Counted from the stretch's first letter, positions 1 through 11,940 are shown. The stretch is 64,000 nt of DNA from Stachybotrys elegans (GCA_020746835.1 JAGPNK010000008.1:2046001-2110000); one strand, 5' to 3'. A program made the numbers and translations. Notes: generated by a model not told the origin, from the sequence alone.

Positions 1-218
1 GAGCAGGGCCGCTTCCAGAAGAGGGTGCGAAGAGCCCGATGCGAGTGCGGCGCGTATGCTGACGAGGTTTATAGTACAAGCTGCAGGGCTCCATGCTCAA
101 GCCCAAGAGCCATCCGACGTATTTCGAAGACCTGCTCCGCGAGATCGAAGAAGCCCCCAAGCGTTCGTGGTTCGAGAGACTCGGAAAGAGGTTATCAGGC
201 ATGATCAGACTCAACTAG
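1..218 (+). CDS. 3' end of an unidentified gene (partial)
   Basis: The window opens inside a probable coding exon. Bases 1-24 read in frame, then a GTGCGA donor at 25 and a TAG acceptor ending at 74 define a 50-bp intron. Bases 75-218 continue in frame to a TAG stop. The 55 visible residues end in a basic amphipathic tail (motifs HPTYFEDLL and SWFERLG). I do not recognise the family. The splice signals and the protein-like composition are the only support, and the rest of the gene lies to the left of the window. Confidence 0.45.
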
Positions 219-449
219 AACAACCGGAACACGGTGTACAAGTCGGGACACGGGCAATGGAATGGGCGGGTGCGACGATTTGACCAGTCCAGCACAAGGA
301 GCTGTGCTGCGTTGTGCGATAATCTGAGCTCTGTATAAGTAGCTGTACAACGAATGTATGATATCTGGCGTTTTGCCCTTTTATATTCCCCAACGCCGTC
401 AAGTGCAAAGATGTCTAGTGGCCTCCGTATGCTATCCAACATGGCAATG

Positions 450-1611
450 TTACAGATACTTCCTCTCCGGGTCCATCCTATCCATCAGATCCATGCTCTT
501 CTCGTACATGGTGAAGACGATGCCGCCGCTCATCACCAGGCGCGCCAGCCGGGGCAGCGCGCCGCTCCAAAACGTCAGGACGCCCTCCTGCTTGAAGATG
601 GTCGTGGCGCACTTGAACGTGTTGCCGTAGACGCTGCGCGCCTCGATGCTCTGCATGCGCGTCTTGATGGTGTCGAGCGGCTGCGTCACGTACACGGTGA
701 TGAGGCCCGCCAGCCCTCCCATGGCGAAGGTGCCCACGGCACCCAGCTTCTCGCCCGGCGCCGTGTACGACTCCGCCACCTGCTTTAGGAACGTGTAGCT
801 GCCGAACCGCGTGGCGCTGTTGGCCGCCTGGCGCGCCGTCGTGGGCACGAAGCCCTGGAAGAAGCCACGGATGCCGCGCTCGCGGGCGATGATGGGGACG
901 GCGTGGAGGAATCCGCGGAGGCGGGGCTTCGGGGACTTGCGGTCATCGATGCTGCAGCTGCGTCAGTACAGGCCACTCCCTTGCAGAATGGTGGGCTTCG
1001 TACAGCGTGGTCTTGATGCTTTCCGTTGGCGTCACAGCAAGCAGGGATTCCGTCACACCAGCACCGAAGCCGGCGAGGACAGTCCGAGGGCCCGACAGCT
1101 TGCCGTCGGAATCGGCGAGGAGATGCTTGAACTTGTCAAAGGCAACGAACCCTGCACGTCCAGGTCAGAAGGTCTCCTCCTCGTTGTATCTTCGTACGTA
1201 CGGATTCCAGCCTTGGCCGAGTTGCCAATGATCAGCGTGGTACAGCCCGCGTACCATTGTCGGCCAAACGGCGGCCAAGGCAGCTTCTGGCCCTCGGCAA
1301 GACGTCTGTTGAGCTGCGATCGGGTCTTTGCGACTGGGACGGTCAGCGGGGCAGGGTGCGCCGGCAAATGGATTCACGTACACTCGGCGGGGTATGTGAT
1401 GGCTGCAGAGGGTAGGAACAGACACGGTTAGCACACAATGGGCTCGGGAGGGTGCAGGAGGAGCGCGAGAGCGCGAGCACCAGCTGGAGGGGCTCAGCGT
1501 ACTAATCTCCACGGCGCCGGCCGTCGCGCCTGCAATGACGGATCGCAGAGCGCTCGGGCCCTTCTTTTTCTGCTGCGAGTCGGCCTCGAGGCCCTTGGAC
1601 GACGTGGCCAT
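450..1611 (-). CDS. CTP1: Mitochondrial citrate/tricarboxylate carrier
   Basis: Inner-membrane carrier of the SLC25 family that exchanges citrate for malate or other tricarboxylates. Exons on the minus strand: 1611-1503, 1402-1382, 1333-1202, 1151-1004 and 951-450, giving 303 residues, the usual fungal length. Frame is kept across all four introns. Three carrier signatures are visible (TYPAEFAKTR, TPTESIKTT, TQPLDTIKTRMQ). Citrate-carrier stretches such as LNRRL, FVAFDKFK and ARQAANSATRFGSY argue against other carriers. Exon 2 is only 21 nt. Start chosen at MATSSKG; the reading frame is open further upstream, but without fungal N-terminal similarity. Confidence 0.93.
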
Positions 1612-2768
1612 GGCGCGCGGTGGTCGGAAGTTGGGTGGTGATGCAAGATTGAATGACGATGGAGGATATTCCCATTGGTGGGCTGCATATTTTGGCCGAA
1701 TTCGGACCAACAAAGCCCGCCTACCCTAGAGGTAAGAAGCCCGGCCGTCAGAAGCACGACGTCATGAGCAAAGTTGACACGAAAAGTCTAATGAGCTTTT
1801 TGCGCATTTAGAAACCATGAATATTTTCAAAGAATGATCCCATGACCATGATCGTATGAACTCAATTCATGATTGGCCTCATCACAAATCTTAATCCTTC
1901 GGTAAACCTCAACGGCCGTCCCCATCAACACGACCACAGACTTGGCATGTCCATTGGCCTTGCTCTCCAAATGATATGAGTCATATCTTACGAGTAACAT
2001 AACTGTCTTCCAGCTGCCACACCGGCGAGATCGGCCAGTACGATACAGGAACACGTCGCTGTACATAACGTGGCAACGTTGTATCGAGAGGCTTGACGAT
2101 GTGATCTAGACGGACATCTTGGCAGTCGATTGACGGAAGTCGTTGGAAGGAGAACATCATTTCTTATTGGTGTCATTGCATATGCAACGGATGGCCAGAC
2201 GACATCCATGTCTCTTTGGTGATCGGGGTGACTTGTTTGCCGCCAGCTGGAGACAGCAGTGTTTGGTATTGTCAAACCACATGGCAGCCAAGTGCAGAAA
2301 GGCATACTAAACCTATTAAAGATAGGGACTAAATAGAGGTATCTGCCGGCTCGACAATTATGTTGCTCGGGTAGCCATGGTAAGCTATTCTAAGAAATCT
2401 TCCCCACTGCTGATATGCCGGATAGGGTATGCCATTCATCTGCTGGTCTATTGCGCTCGTATTCATCCCATGTAGTTCAAACTAGAAAACCCTCGCCGAG
2501 AATAGCAGCGGTGTAAAAGGGCAACAAGCATCTCAATTCGGAATTTATGCCCTATCCATCTAGGCGTGAAGCTAGTCACTACTAATGGCAATCCACTCGA
2601 TCCTTCATCCACAGGCCTTGTGACGCCTGGGTTATCAGAGAGCATGGGACTTGACCTTTAGCGAACCGACTGTTACACTCGATAGGATAAGAAAGTCTAT
2701 ATATTACATAGATAGTTCCTCCTTTAAGTTGGAACTTTTGTCTGCAGATTCACCTCTTGACTTAAGCA
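1612..2768. other. Intergenic stretch with a degenerate repeat copy
   Basis: No gene model is supportable. Bases about 2262-2330 are similar to about 3536-3602 on the other side of the small secreted-protein gene (see repeat entries). The rest is shared 5' flank of the citrate carrier and of the secreted-protein gene, with short AT-rich tracts near 2690-2720. Confidence 0.5.
2262..2330 (+). repeat. Degenerate repeat, copy 1
   Basis: About 65 bp align by eye with about 3536-3602, sharing blocks such as AAACC, GGC(A)GCCAAGTG and AGGGACTAA. Translated on the plus strand both copies give a VKPH..QV..G.L.LL..GT pattern, so they may be remains of the same coding 3' end. Copy 1 is interrupted by stops. 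Confidence 0.45.
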
Positions 2769-3505
2769 ATGCACATCTCTAAACTACTTCCTCTGTGCCT
2801 TTCCCAGGCTGCACTGGCTGTCCCATCGCTGGCCACAGTGGACTCTTGGCCTTCGCTAGATGGAGCACTGGACGCAGCAGTATTCGAACCTCGAAACATC
2901 ACTGTGGTTCCTGCAGGTGTGCTTGAGGCACAGATGCTTCGGGGCGGTGAGCTAGCAAATGGCATCCAGAAGTTGGACGGATCAATCGACAAGCGAGGCT
3001 ACCAATATGGCGGCTGCTTTGACTTTCCGGCTGGGACAACTAGCGCCGACAAAAGCACATATTGGAATGGGTTCTTGGGGTTATATGACGTCCTGAATTC
3101 TGGACAGGTGGGCAATTTGGATCAAATGCGGATTTTGAGCGGTAAGTTCACAGTCTTGATACTGATAACGTTTGCCGTATTTGGGGATACTGACACATCT
3201 TAGCTGGGCGAATCTATGCTTTTGACTACGGAGAGGCGCGGCTAACTATTCGAAACCAAGTACGTACTCTATCAAGGGAATATGACTGACTCTAACCAGC
3301 TAATGACAACTAGGACGATTGCGCAGATAGACTATTCAAATTTAGGGACGTCTTGGCAATGCTCGCGGACATCTGGAACACCAAGTGCCAGAATAGAGCT
3401 ATGGGATGGGGCTACCTTCAGACAAACCCGCACTTGGTCGCTCTTATCTATTGGAATGACTTGGAAAGCAGGATTCCTGGCTATACTCACACTTGTACGA
3501 GGTAA
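2769..3505 (+). CDS. Small secreted protein with Kex2-type propeptide
   Basis: Exons 2769-3141, 3204-3259 and 3314-3505 give 206 residues. The start has a clear signal peptide (MHISKLLPLCLSQAALAVPS). A KR dipeptide follows at about residue 77 (SIDKR-GYQYGGC), the form of a Kex2 maturation site. The mature part would have about 130 residues and four cysteines (GGCFDF, DDCADR, TKCQN, THTC), suggesting two disulfides. I do not recognise the family; a secreted effector-like or antimicrobial role is inference only. The 3' end is uncertain: an unusually short 34-bp intron at 3502-3535 would replace the stop at 3503 and extend the protein through the repeat at 3536-3602 to a TAA near 3650. Confidence 0.7.
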
Positions 3506-3535
3506 TGCACGGTAATTAGATATATTGTTGGGAAG

Positions 3536-3602
3536 TGTTAAACCGCATAGCGGCCAAGTGAAGGAAGGCGTACTCGCCCTCTTGACGACAGGGACTAATA
3601 CC
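3536..3602 (+). repeat. Degenerate repeat, copy 2
   Basis: Partner of about 2262-2330. Here the translated frame stays open (VKPHSGQVKEGVLALLTTGT, then about 15 more residues to a stop), so it may be a real last exon of the secreted-protein gene, while copy 1 would be a decayed paralogue end. Confidence 0.45.
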
Positions 3603-5272
3603 AGTTGCGGAACAGCAAAAGGGAGTGCAGAATGGATAAACACATATCATGACTAAGGAGGAGACAGTTCAATCAAGCACAACGTTTATGCACGGATGCG
3701 TCTGACGGTTCAACAGATAGTACCATATAGTAAGCTTTAGATATAGATTCCGCGCATTCAATTGCTATTTCTTCCCTTCATCTGCCTCGGGGCCTTCCCA
3801 CCTTGCCAATGCACATATGTGTCACAACCAATAATCCACTCAGCAATAGCGGTGAAGATGTCGGATGGTGCACCGACTGCTGCACGATGCAGAGGGTTTC
3901 GTTCCAATAGGCGTTCTCTCAGCTTGCATGACTGGGCTTCACAATGCATGTTGCCTCGTTGTCCTGGACACTGGGCCGGGGCTAAATGAAGAATGCGATG
4001 GTGGCTTGCATGAAGGCTCCAAAGAAGGTGTTGAAAGAGTGTCAATCGGGTTCTGCGTGACAACGCTGGACATAGCGCAGAAGAGAATATGAAAGCTTTG
4101 GCCATGGAAAGGGGAAAAAAACAGAACGAGAGCAGGGTTGCAGGCTGGAACTGTTCGGTACACATATGATGTGAGAGTCAAAGGTCCAACGGCACGTAGT
4201 TACCTCTCCATCTCTCGGGACATTCCCTTGTGACTGATTTTCTGTAGGTTGTGCCATGACCCCTCGGCCCTCTTTGTCATACAGCCCCGATGCAAGTCGT
4301 CTGCAAGGCCCATTTTGCGGCACCGCGATACCATCCAAATTCCCAACAAAGACGCTATCCGAAAATTTAATCGATGGGCCGTAGCATCGAAGTGTAGGTA
4401 TCGGCACTTCACAGCACAGCGAATGATGCTGGGGTTTCAGGTAGCCTGTACCTGGCCAACCGTGTAAGTCCGCAACCTTCGCTCACGAGATGTACTTGTA
4501 GCATCTCCGAGTTTGGTGCCACAGCCCCTTCGGACTCTCTCACTGCACCCCTGAACAACTACGAAAACAACGACGACAACACCAGTTCAAGGATCAGAAT
4601 ACGAATTGATGTTGAGCTGGCCTGGTTTCACAGCATGATTGTTGGGGAGGAGAATGAGAAACAGAGGAAAAAGAACAAGAGGAAGAAAAGGCGAGGGAGG
4701 TCAAAGGTCAGAATTGGATAAATAAGGGCTTGATTCTCCTCCAGTCTTGAACTTTGCTCGACACCATCGACAACCGCTCGTCTGCTCGTCTGCTAGTCTG
4801 CTAGTCTGCTAGTCTGCTCGTCTGCTCATCTGCTCATCTGCTCGTCTACTCTCTTCTCTTCGAATCTTCTGACTCTTGGTCATTACATTGTCTCACTGAG
4901 TGCGTCTTCTCGCCCTCTTTTTCTTCTCTTTACCTTTGCTCAACAGCATCAGCGATCCACCGCTCTCTCCCACCTCTTCGGCTCTACTCAAACAAGCTCT
5001 TCGTGAGTGTCTTCTGTCTTGCCCAGACTTTATCTTCGTCTTCGTCGTCGCCTTTGACTTCGTCTTCGGCCTTGTTGCCTTTTTCTTGAAGCAGCCACCG
5101 CCACACTATGTTCTTTCCCCAAACCTGAACCTTGTTCCCCACCACCCACCTTGATGTGCTGCTAATTACCTATAAATAAGTACGCAATTTACCTGCCGTA
5201 AGTATGGCGCCAAGTTAGCATCGGCTTTGAGCCCACATTACCGGGACACGCAAAACCCCCTACATCAGGGAG
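3603..5272. other. Long intergenic / 5' leader region
   Basis: No supportable gene. Bases about 4560-5200 become strongly pyrimidine-rich on the plus strand (CTCTTC, TTCGTCTTCGTC), typical of a fungal promoter and long 5' leader for the HNH gene at 5273. An 8-bp tandem array lies at 4781-4844. Confidence 0.5.
4781..4844 (+). repeat. 8-bp tandem repeat (about 8 units)
   Basis: Eight units of TCTGCTMR (TCTGCTCG, TCTGCTAG, TCTGCTCA variants) run head to tail, followed by a diverged ninth unit. It lies about 430 bp upstream of the HNH gene, in its pyrimidine-rich leader or promoter. The unit is not a multiple of three and no ORF covers it convincingly. Confidence 0.9.
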
Positions 5273-6864
5273 ATGGCCGCACCGTCTCCCGTCAAATTCG
5301 TGGCGGTCATCTCCGATCACGCCAATCACCGCTCCCCGGGTCCTCTGCTTAATTCAAATGAGTTCGATGTTGAAAACATTCAAGCGGGGCTCACACACAT
5401 GAGCAAAATAGAGAAGAAACCATTGAAACCCATCCAAGTCCTTGCTTCCTGTCTCATGGAACCCGAGAAACCCAACAATTTCTCTCTCGTGTTGCAGAGA
5501 GTCGAGAATCTCTGCAGCCATTGTAAGTCTTCTCCGCTTCCCACGTGCTTCTTCCTCCTTTAGACAGGCAGCAGCAAATCGAAATCTTTTACTTACTGGC
5601 CATGTGCTCCTTAGTCTTTCTCAAGTATAAGAACACCGACAACAAAGGCACCTCGCGCAACACCTCGCGCAACACCTCGCTTGCTCCTCCAGCAACACCT
5701 GGCAAGGACAACGGGCCGGCTTTGGCGTCGCCGGGAAAACATCTACTGCCACAGGGCTCCTCATCTCCCCCCGCAAAAGTCCAGGCGTCGGGAACAGGGA
5801 ACACGCCTACTAGATCCCCTGCCACGGCAACTCCCAGAGCGACCTCACAAAACCAACCCAAGGAGCCGGAAGCATCTCGAAAGGATGGGCCGAAGAAAGA
5901 ATGCAGGGACCGGGATGGCCATAGATGTGTGCTCACGGGGACCGCCGGACCCGAAGTTTGCCATATTATTCCCTTTGCCTGGAACATGGTTTGTTTGAGC
6001 GAGCAAATGCACACGTGGTGGGGGAAGGCATATTGGGGGTTCGAGCCGTTAGTCCCCGTCTCTGCTGAGGGCAAATATCATGTCACCTGCATCTTCAGAT
6101 GGGTCTTCCGAAAGACCCAGGAATTCGCCAATACGCCAATGGAGATTCGCAAGGGCAAGAATGACCTCAAGGACCTGCTAGACGAGGTCGAGAAGTGGGA
6201 GGAGGGTGAGGCGAGCGACGGAGAAGAGGGAAGGATGAAACAGCCAGCCCCGTCTGCCTTTACACCTGGCGGCAAGATCGGCGCGAGCAATGTCGAGAGC
6301 CTGGCCCCTATCCGATCGGGCCGCGAGGTTATCTTCCCCTTTGACAGACGTGACGACGCATGGCGCTTTTACAAGGTCATGCAGATCCAATGGGCCTGTG
6401 TCCGTCTCAGTGCCATTTCGGGTGCCGCGGACGTCTGGGCAAACGAGATGGATGACGAAGAGCGCCGCGGGCGGACCACAGTGCGTGCGGGCGAGACAGC
6501 TTCCGTGGAGGACTTGGGAGAGACGGGCGGGCCTTGGCTCTTCCGCCGAGAAAACATGCCCGGACCCATCAGCCCAGGGCAGCCAGGAGCGCCAGGCTCC
6601 GGGTCCCCTATGCCCCTCGGGAATCTCACAAACCGACCTCGTCCGCCACCTACCGACCAGCCCAAGGTCGGACTTGCTGTTCGGCCCCGAGCACAGGCCT
6701 CTTCGTCATCGACTGTTCCCATGGGCGCCCAAAGCCCTGGCACGAAGCACCGGGAGAACATTCGTCCTCCACCCAACCAGCTCGAGAACGTGCCCCTGCG
6801 CGCTGGCCAATCTGCCCTCACGCCTGCCCAGGGACCGATGGACAGCGATGATGACGAGGAGTGA
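5273..6864 (+). CDS. HNH-nuclease-domain protein
   Basis: Exons 5273-5522 and 5564-6864 (intron GTAAGT...TTTAG, 41 bp) give 516 residues. Residues about 1-100 are helical (QQQIEIFYLLAMCSLVFLKY). Residues 110-190 are Pro/Ser/Thr-rich with an NTSR tandem repeat. Residues about 195-225 carry the fungal HNH motif CRDRDGHRCVLTG...VCHIIPFAWN. A long disordered, Pro-rich tail ends in an acidic DDDEE. This fits the fungal HNH_2 family, abundant in Pezizomycotina, whose cellular substrate is unknown. I see the first Cys and His of the fold; the final His/Asn is not obvious, so activity cannot be assumed. Confidence 0.8.
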
Positions 6865-7916
6865 ACGGCTTGCTTTTCGGCATAAGTAGGGCCACACCCT
6901 ACTGCTTTGAGATGGGCATGGTGGACTTGTGACGAGGCGAGGCCATTTCTTCGAGCCCATTTATGCTCCAGGTTGTCATGAAATCCCTTTGTCGATTTCT
7001 TGAGAGACTTGTCTTCTTTTTCTAGGTCAGCATGACCTTTGAAGAGTGGGCAATTACTCTACAGGATCCGGCTCGATTGAGTGCACATGGAAAACCTGCA
7101 CTGTGTGGGCCTACACCTTCTATAACTACCAAATTCAACATATGGCATAGGTCTGTTTATTGTTGGTAGTTAGATCATTTGTTGTTATTCTTTGAAGTAC
7201 TGGCTTTCCACCTCGTCGTGCCTTCGAACTGGTATCAGTAACAAATCTGACTTTTGCCTTCTTTGCCTTCTTTGCCTTCTTTGCCTTCTTTGCCTTCTTT
7301 GCCTTCTTTGCCTTCTTTGCCTTCGTGCCTTTTGTCACTCCGGGCAGTTGTGATCATGGCCTTGTTGTAAGACCAGCTCTTGATCGACAACTCACATGCG
7401 CAACAACCCACGATGGCCTTTTGATACTCACTGCCGGTGCTATCCTGGCCACAGAAAAAGACCAGGAAAGTCATGCCATCTTGACTGACCCGGCTTGCTA
7501 CCGTGGAAAGACACTAAAGTTGGTATCGCAGAGGTGCCACAATCTGCTTGTTCGGGGCTGAGTTTGTAAGTTTGTAAGGGTTAAAACACTTGCAGATGAC
7601 TGGGTTGTGTCGATGTGTTCAAATAGCATAATGTATGGGGAAGGAGCCGCAGACCAGCCTTATCCCCGATAAAACTCAGCTACATTTTGACAGACACAGG
7701 GAATAGTAATATTGGCTGGATTAATAAATAATTACCTTTTCACGAAACTGGCTATGACATATGGTTCGTTTAGGGCAGGTTTCCAGATCTTGCACGAAGT
7801 GAATTGAGCAAGCAGACGACTACGATCGACTCCTCTGGGCACCCCCATCACATTTCTAGTTGATACTTTACAAAAAGAAGCCGAGGGCTTGTAAAGAAGA
7901 AAAGAATTACCAAAAA
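6865..7916. other. Intergenic with 9-bp minisatellite
   Basis: Downstream flank of the HNH gene and of the tRNA. It contains the TTTGCCTTC array at 7253-7324. Short ORFs here look like chance; no gene is supported. Confidence 0.5.
7253..7324 (+). repeat. 9-bp minisatellite TTTGCCTTC x8
   Basis: Eight perfect head-to-tail copies of TTTGCCTTC. Because the unit is 9 bp, it gives open Lys/Glu/Gly or Lys/Ala repeats on the minus strand, which I regard as spurious. Confidence 0.95.
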
Positions 7917-7996
7917 TGACAAGGATGGGATTCGAACCCATGCTCTTTCGAACTGCGACCTGAACACAGCGCCTTAGACCACTCGGCCACCTTGCC
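7917..7996 (-). tRNA. tRNA-Leu(CAG)
   Basis: The reverse complement folds as a class II tRNA. The acceptor stem GGCAAGG pairs with CCTTGTC, with A as discriminator. The D arm contains GGCCGAGTGGTCTAAGGC (A box). The anticodon stem CTGTG/CGCAG closes loop TTCAGGT, anticodon CAG. A long variable arm follows, then a T arm ATGGG-TTCGAAT-CCCAT (B box GGTTCGAATCC). No intron. Confidence 0.95.
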
Positions 7997-8511
7997 TTAG
8001 GATTGGTTGAGAATTCGTACAGCAATGCAATTAATAAAGGCTCAGAAGGTGGTTTCTACATTCCAAACATCACTTCTCCCAGTGAAGGTCAGCTCACTTA
8101 GTGGTCCACCCTGGGCTCAATTACCATCTCCCATCCGCCCAAATGTACCCAGAATTGGTACTCACACACTTCCATGTCGTCCATTTGCAACTGGAGCAAT
8201 TCTTCCCGCATGAGCTGCCTCAGTCACAGCCATACGTACAACGACAAGTTGGGGTTGCCCTATAACCTCATCAAGGTATTGTATATTCCAACCACAGAAG
8301 ATCGTGAACGATAGCTGCGGCAGATGTCAGGGGTGAGTGACCATCTTACAGCTGTCAGCTCCTGCCTTAGCGCTGCGTATAATCTTGATGAAGGGGCATC
8401 GGTGGCTCTACGTCTAACCTCACTCTTCATTCTGAGCCGGAGACCTTATTCATCCGTACACCAATCAATCAACAGTGAGGTCAGTTCGTGATTGCTGTTT
8501 ATTGTCGCTGT
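7997..8511. other. Intergenic between tRNA and ankyrin gene
   Basis: Upstream flank of the tRNA and 3' flank of the ankyrin gene. No coding signal, repeat or strong motif seen. Confidence 0.5.
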
Positions 8512-11500
8512 CTATACCGAATACAGGCCTGTTTCATCCATCCATGGGTTATTGCGCCAGTTGGTGATTCCATGCTGCGTTGCGATTTTGCTCAACCTGT
8601 ATATGGTATAATCATAGTCAGAGTCAAAATATCTTTCGTCTTCTGCAGCATCAGAACTCTTGTAATCCCACGTCACACCGAGCCTCCTGGTAGCATCAAG
8701 CTCCTCTTCAGTCATTCTTCTTTCGCCGAGAGTCTTAAGCCCGGCTTCAATGCGCGACCGCCACGTTAAGCCGAGAAACTCGCAGAAGTCGGTTGGCTGT
8801 TCATAGAACTCTTTCAGTAACTCTTGAACGAGGGATTCGAAAAAATTGACCTTGTATAATTCAAAGTCGGAAGGATCTGGGGCTGGCTCGTCATCTTCAG
8901 GAATCTCGTTTCCTTCGCAACATGTATGCTCAAGGTCCAGCGCCTCAAATGTGATGGCCCGAAGCACCATTGAGTAGACCTCACGATGCTCGACTTTATT
9001 CAGTGTGAGCATCGCCAAAATTCTTGCAAATGACCTTGTCTTTATGTCCAATAATTCTGATGAGCGAAGTGGCCGAAACGTGTCATGGGGGCATGTGCGC
9101 CAATTCACTTGAGCCCACAGAAAAGCGGGAGTACACCCGTTCCCAGAGCAGAGACATTGACAGCCGTCGGAAACTGGCTGCGCCATGGTGCGGCTAACCT
9201 GACGTAGTAAGGACGATGCTCCTGAGCTTGCATTTCGAATGTGCGAAATATCCCCATGGCGCAAGCTTTGGGCAACGAGGTGGGCTGCTGACAAGGAAGG
9301 ATTCAAACGAGATAACGAACGAATCAAGTCCGTGGTCTTGTTTGCCTGCGTCAATTCAACTTGCTTCAACCTCTGTGTGGGATTGGCACCGTGACTCAAC
9401 AGCCACAGCAAGTAGTTGCTGCTTCCCTGGAGGAAACTATGTGAAAGACCTCTCAGCAGTGGTGTCATTCCAAACTCATCTGGAAGGTCTAGATCCCGGA
9501 AGCCCATGTCATAAATTTGTTGCGCCATTCCCTCATCCGCACATCGATGGTATAACGACTCGCGCCGTGTGATGCCTGTGTGGAGTGTGGATGGGACCGT
9601 GACGCCGGCGTTCTTCAAGGATTCGAGAACGTCGAACGCGTAATAGTCCAGTATGGTGCTTTCATGTAGGTTGAAACGTCGTAAATCTGTTCCGCTCAGA
9701 TAGCGGCGTCCATACTGCTTAAGCTGGCTTCGAATCTCAATAATTTCGGTAAGAATCCGCAATCTAGAGCATTCGCAGGCCTTGGCAACAGATTCAAGGG
9801 GGACTAACCCCCCTATGTATGATTCGTCGACATCACTGGTCTCGAGCCATGCATCAAGACAACCGTCCCTGGCGAGCAAGCATCCAAGAGCCTCACTGCA
9901 GAAGCGCCCAGAACAGCCTTGGGAGTCTTGACCTGACGTTGACCCTGATCTGAGAGCATAATCAATAACATGAAACATGCCGCTGCGCTTGTTAAGGACG
10001 GTATCGCTTGCGACTGAGAGTAATTTCTGTAGGATGAGAGGATCACCAACGGCCAGATGCAGTGGAGTCTGGCCAAAGGAATTAACCTCTGAAAGTGCGG
10101 TTTCGGAGTCGATTAAGCGATAAACTGCGTCGGTGTCCCTCATCAAAACAGCCATAGTCAATGGACCGCAGTTGTACACTGGAATAAGACACATGTTCAG
10201 CGGGAAGGAGTAAGCAATATGGAGGCCAACACATACAGGCGCCTCTGGCTGGGGTTATGTTGCGCCAACGATCCCACCAAGTATCATTATATCCTAATGG
10301 AATGGCCGATTCTGGTGCGATGTCGTGAAGTATGTGAAATGGAGACATTGAAGTCGATTCCAAGGCATTGTGATCCTGAAGCGCATAAAGTGCGGCCGGT
10401 GTGCTAGTTCAATTAAGCCTACACACAGATAACCAGTTTGGTAGAATGAGGACAAACAACTCACAGTCCCATAAAGTCAGGCATATCGGCTGGCACCCCA
10501 ACCTGCAGTAATGCTTTGGTGAAGAGATTTGCTAGATCCCAACCTATTCCGACAAAATAAGGAGTTCCTACTAGACTCCAATACAACACGGACATGTGGA
10601 GGAGGGAGTAACCATACCGGTCGACGCCCTTGGGATTTACCACTCTTCCTTGGTACAAGCAAAGAATCAGGCTCATTCCCAATTGGAGAGTAGATAGTCT
10701 TTGTGCGATGGTGAACCCACCAGAATCCAGACCTTGTGTATGAGAAGCCGATAGTGCCATATTCGTGATACACAGGGTTTCCCAAGCAGGATCTTCAGAT
10801 CTATTTATCACATGTTGATATGCAAGGCGGGGGCTGATGCTGAAAGCGCCTGCTCCAGTGGTGATGGCCAAGGAGAGCTTCAGGCCCATGGATACGATCG
10901 ATGTAAACATACCGGCTGCTTCAAATACACGCGACGTTTTCCGGTTAATCGCCGTAGCCCAAATACATTTGGGGTCATGTTGTTGCGTCTGATATTCAGC
11001 CCGCCACGAGAACGATCCAAATGCTGATGACGATGTCGTTGTGTGTTTGCGAAGCATGCATAAACAAGCAACAGAATATGAGGACTGTAGTGAGCGATTC
11101 CATCCAGAGTTAGGAACAGGCATCTGGTTAGGGGAGTTGATTGAGACTGGCGCCAGTCCGTCGCATGCCTCCTTCATTAGACTGGGCTTGGCGAGGAGTC
11201 GGCCAAGCATGATGCGTTGCTGACCAACCCCATCCACCCCCTCTATGCCAAGAGTTTGTTGGATACTCTGGATAATCTGGAGTGTTGAGGATATCTGAAC
11301 CACCATCTGCTGCACTCTAGCGTCGAGATCTTGGAGTTGATGCGCTGTGGTAGCAGCCGAAGATTCTGCCCTGGTGCTCATATGCACAAGAGACGTTGTC
11401 AGATCCTCAACACTTGTCGACATACATCCGAGTTGTGAATCGATACGGATGGAATTGCATCTTACATCTAGTTTAGTCCAGTTGCGTTATGGATCAGGCT

Positions 11501-11940
11501 GGAACTTACAGCTGGAGCGCATCAATAGCAGTGTGAAGAGCACTATTGGCTTTCCCCAACCTCTCTTCCAATTTCATCAAGGTTGGCCTATGAAAAGGAA
11601 AAGACAAAGCCCTGATCCGCTCCTTGAGCCGCGAGACGGGCGTGAGTGAGCCGACTAGTGTCTGTAAAAAAGCCTCCAACTTGTGTAGCTCCGTTTTGCA
11701 AGACACCAATATTGTTTCCACTGCGCTGGTATCGGCAAGAAGAGATGTCTTGAGAGGAGGCACAGCCGCTTCGATGATGACTAGAGAGCTCTTCAAAGTT
11801 TCGAGCTGCGCCTTTGTCGACGCCAAATCATCACCGCGGCTTTCTAGAGCGTCGAGATACATCGTGATGGCACCGTAGATCTGGAGACCGAAGGATGCCA
11901 CCCCAACGGCCGTACCGAGGATGCCAATTGGGTCTGCCAT
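8512..11940 (-). CDS. Helo-like N-terminal / ankyrin-repeat protein
   Basis: Minus-strand exons 11940-11510, 11460-10465, 10403-10237 and 10178-8512 give 1086 residues. The N-terminus (MADPIGILGTAVGVASFGLQ) and the following coiled helices match the fungal Helo-like/PigL_N domain, found at the N-terminus of NLR-like and ankyrin proteins. A long helical middle follows (residues about 145-440), then ankyrin-type units (YSLLHMSVLY; MGLTPAALYAL; FGQTPLHLAVGDPLILQKLL; EFGMTPLLRGLSHSF...GANPTQ). The acidic C-terminal part has no recognised domain. Helo-type domains are known membrane-targeting cell-death effectors in some fungal proteins; that role here is inference. The acceptor of intron 1 (TAAG at 11461) was chosen to keep frame. 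Confidence 0.8.

Noticed and set aside
4900..5154. 84-residue ORF with a hydrophobic start upstream of the HNH gene
   Set aside because: Caused by the pyrimidine-rich leader (Phe/Leu/Ser/Pro codons); no stop-proof extension or homology features. A small upstream ORF cannot be excluded but is not supported.
7135..7474. Lys/Ala- or Glu/Gly/Lys-repeat proteins on the minus strand
   Set aside because: Produced by the 9-bp TTTGCCTTC minisatellite; open only because the unit is a multiple of three.
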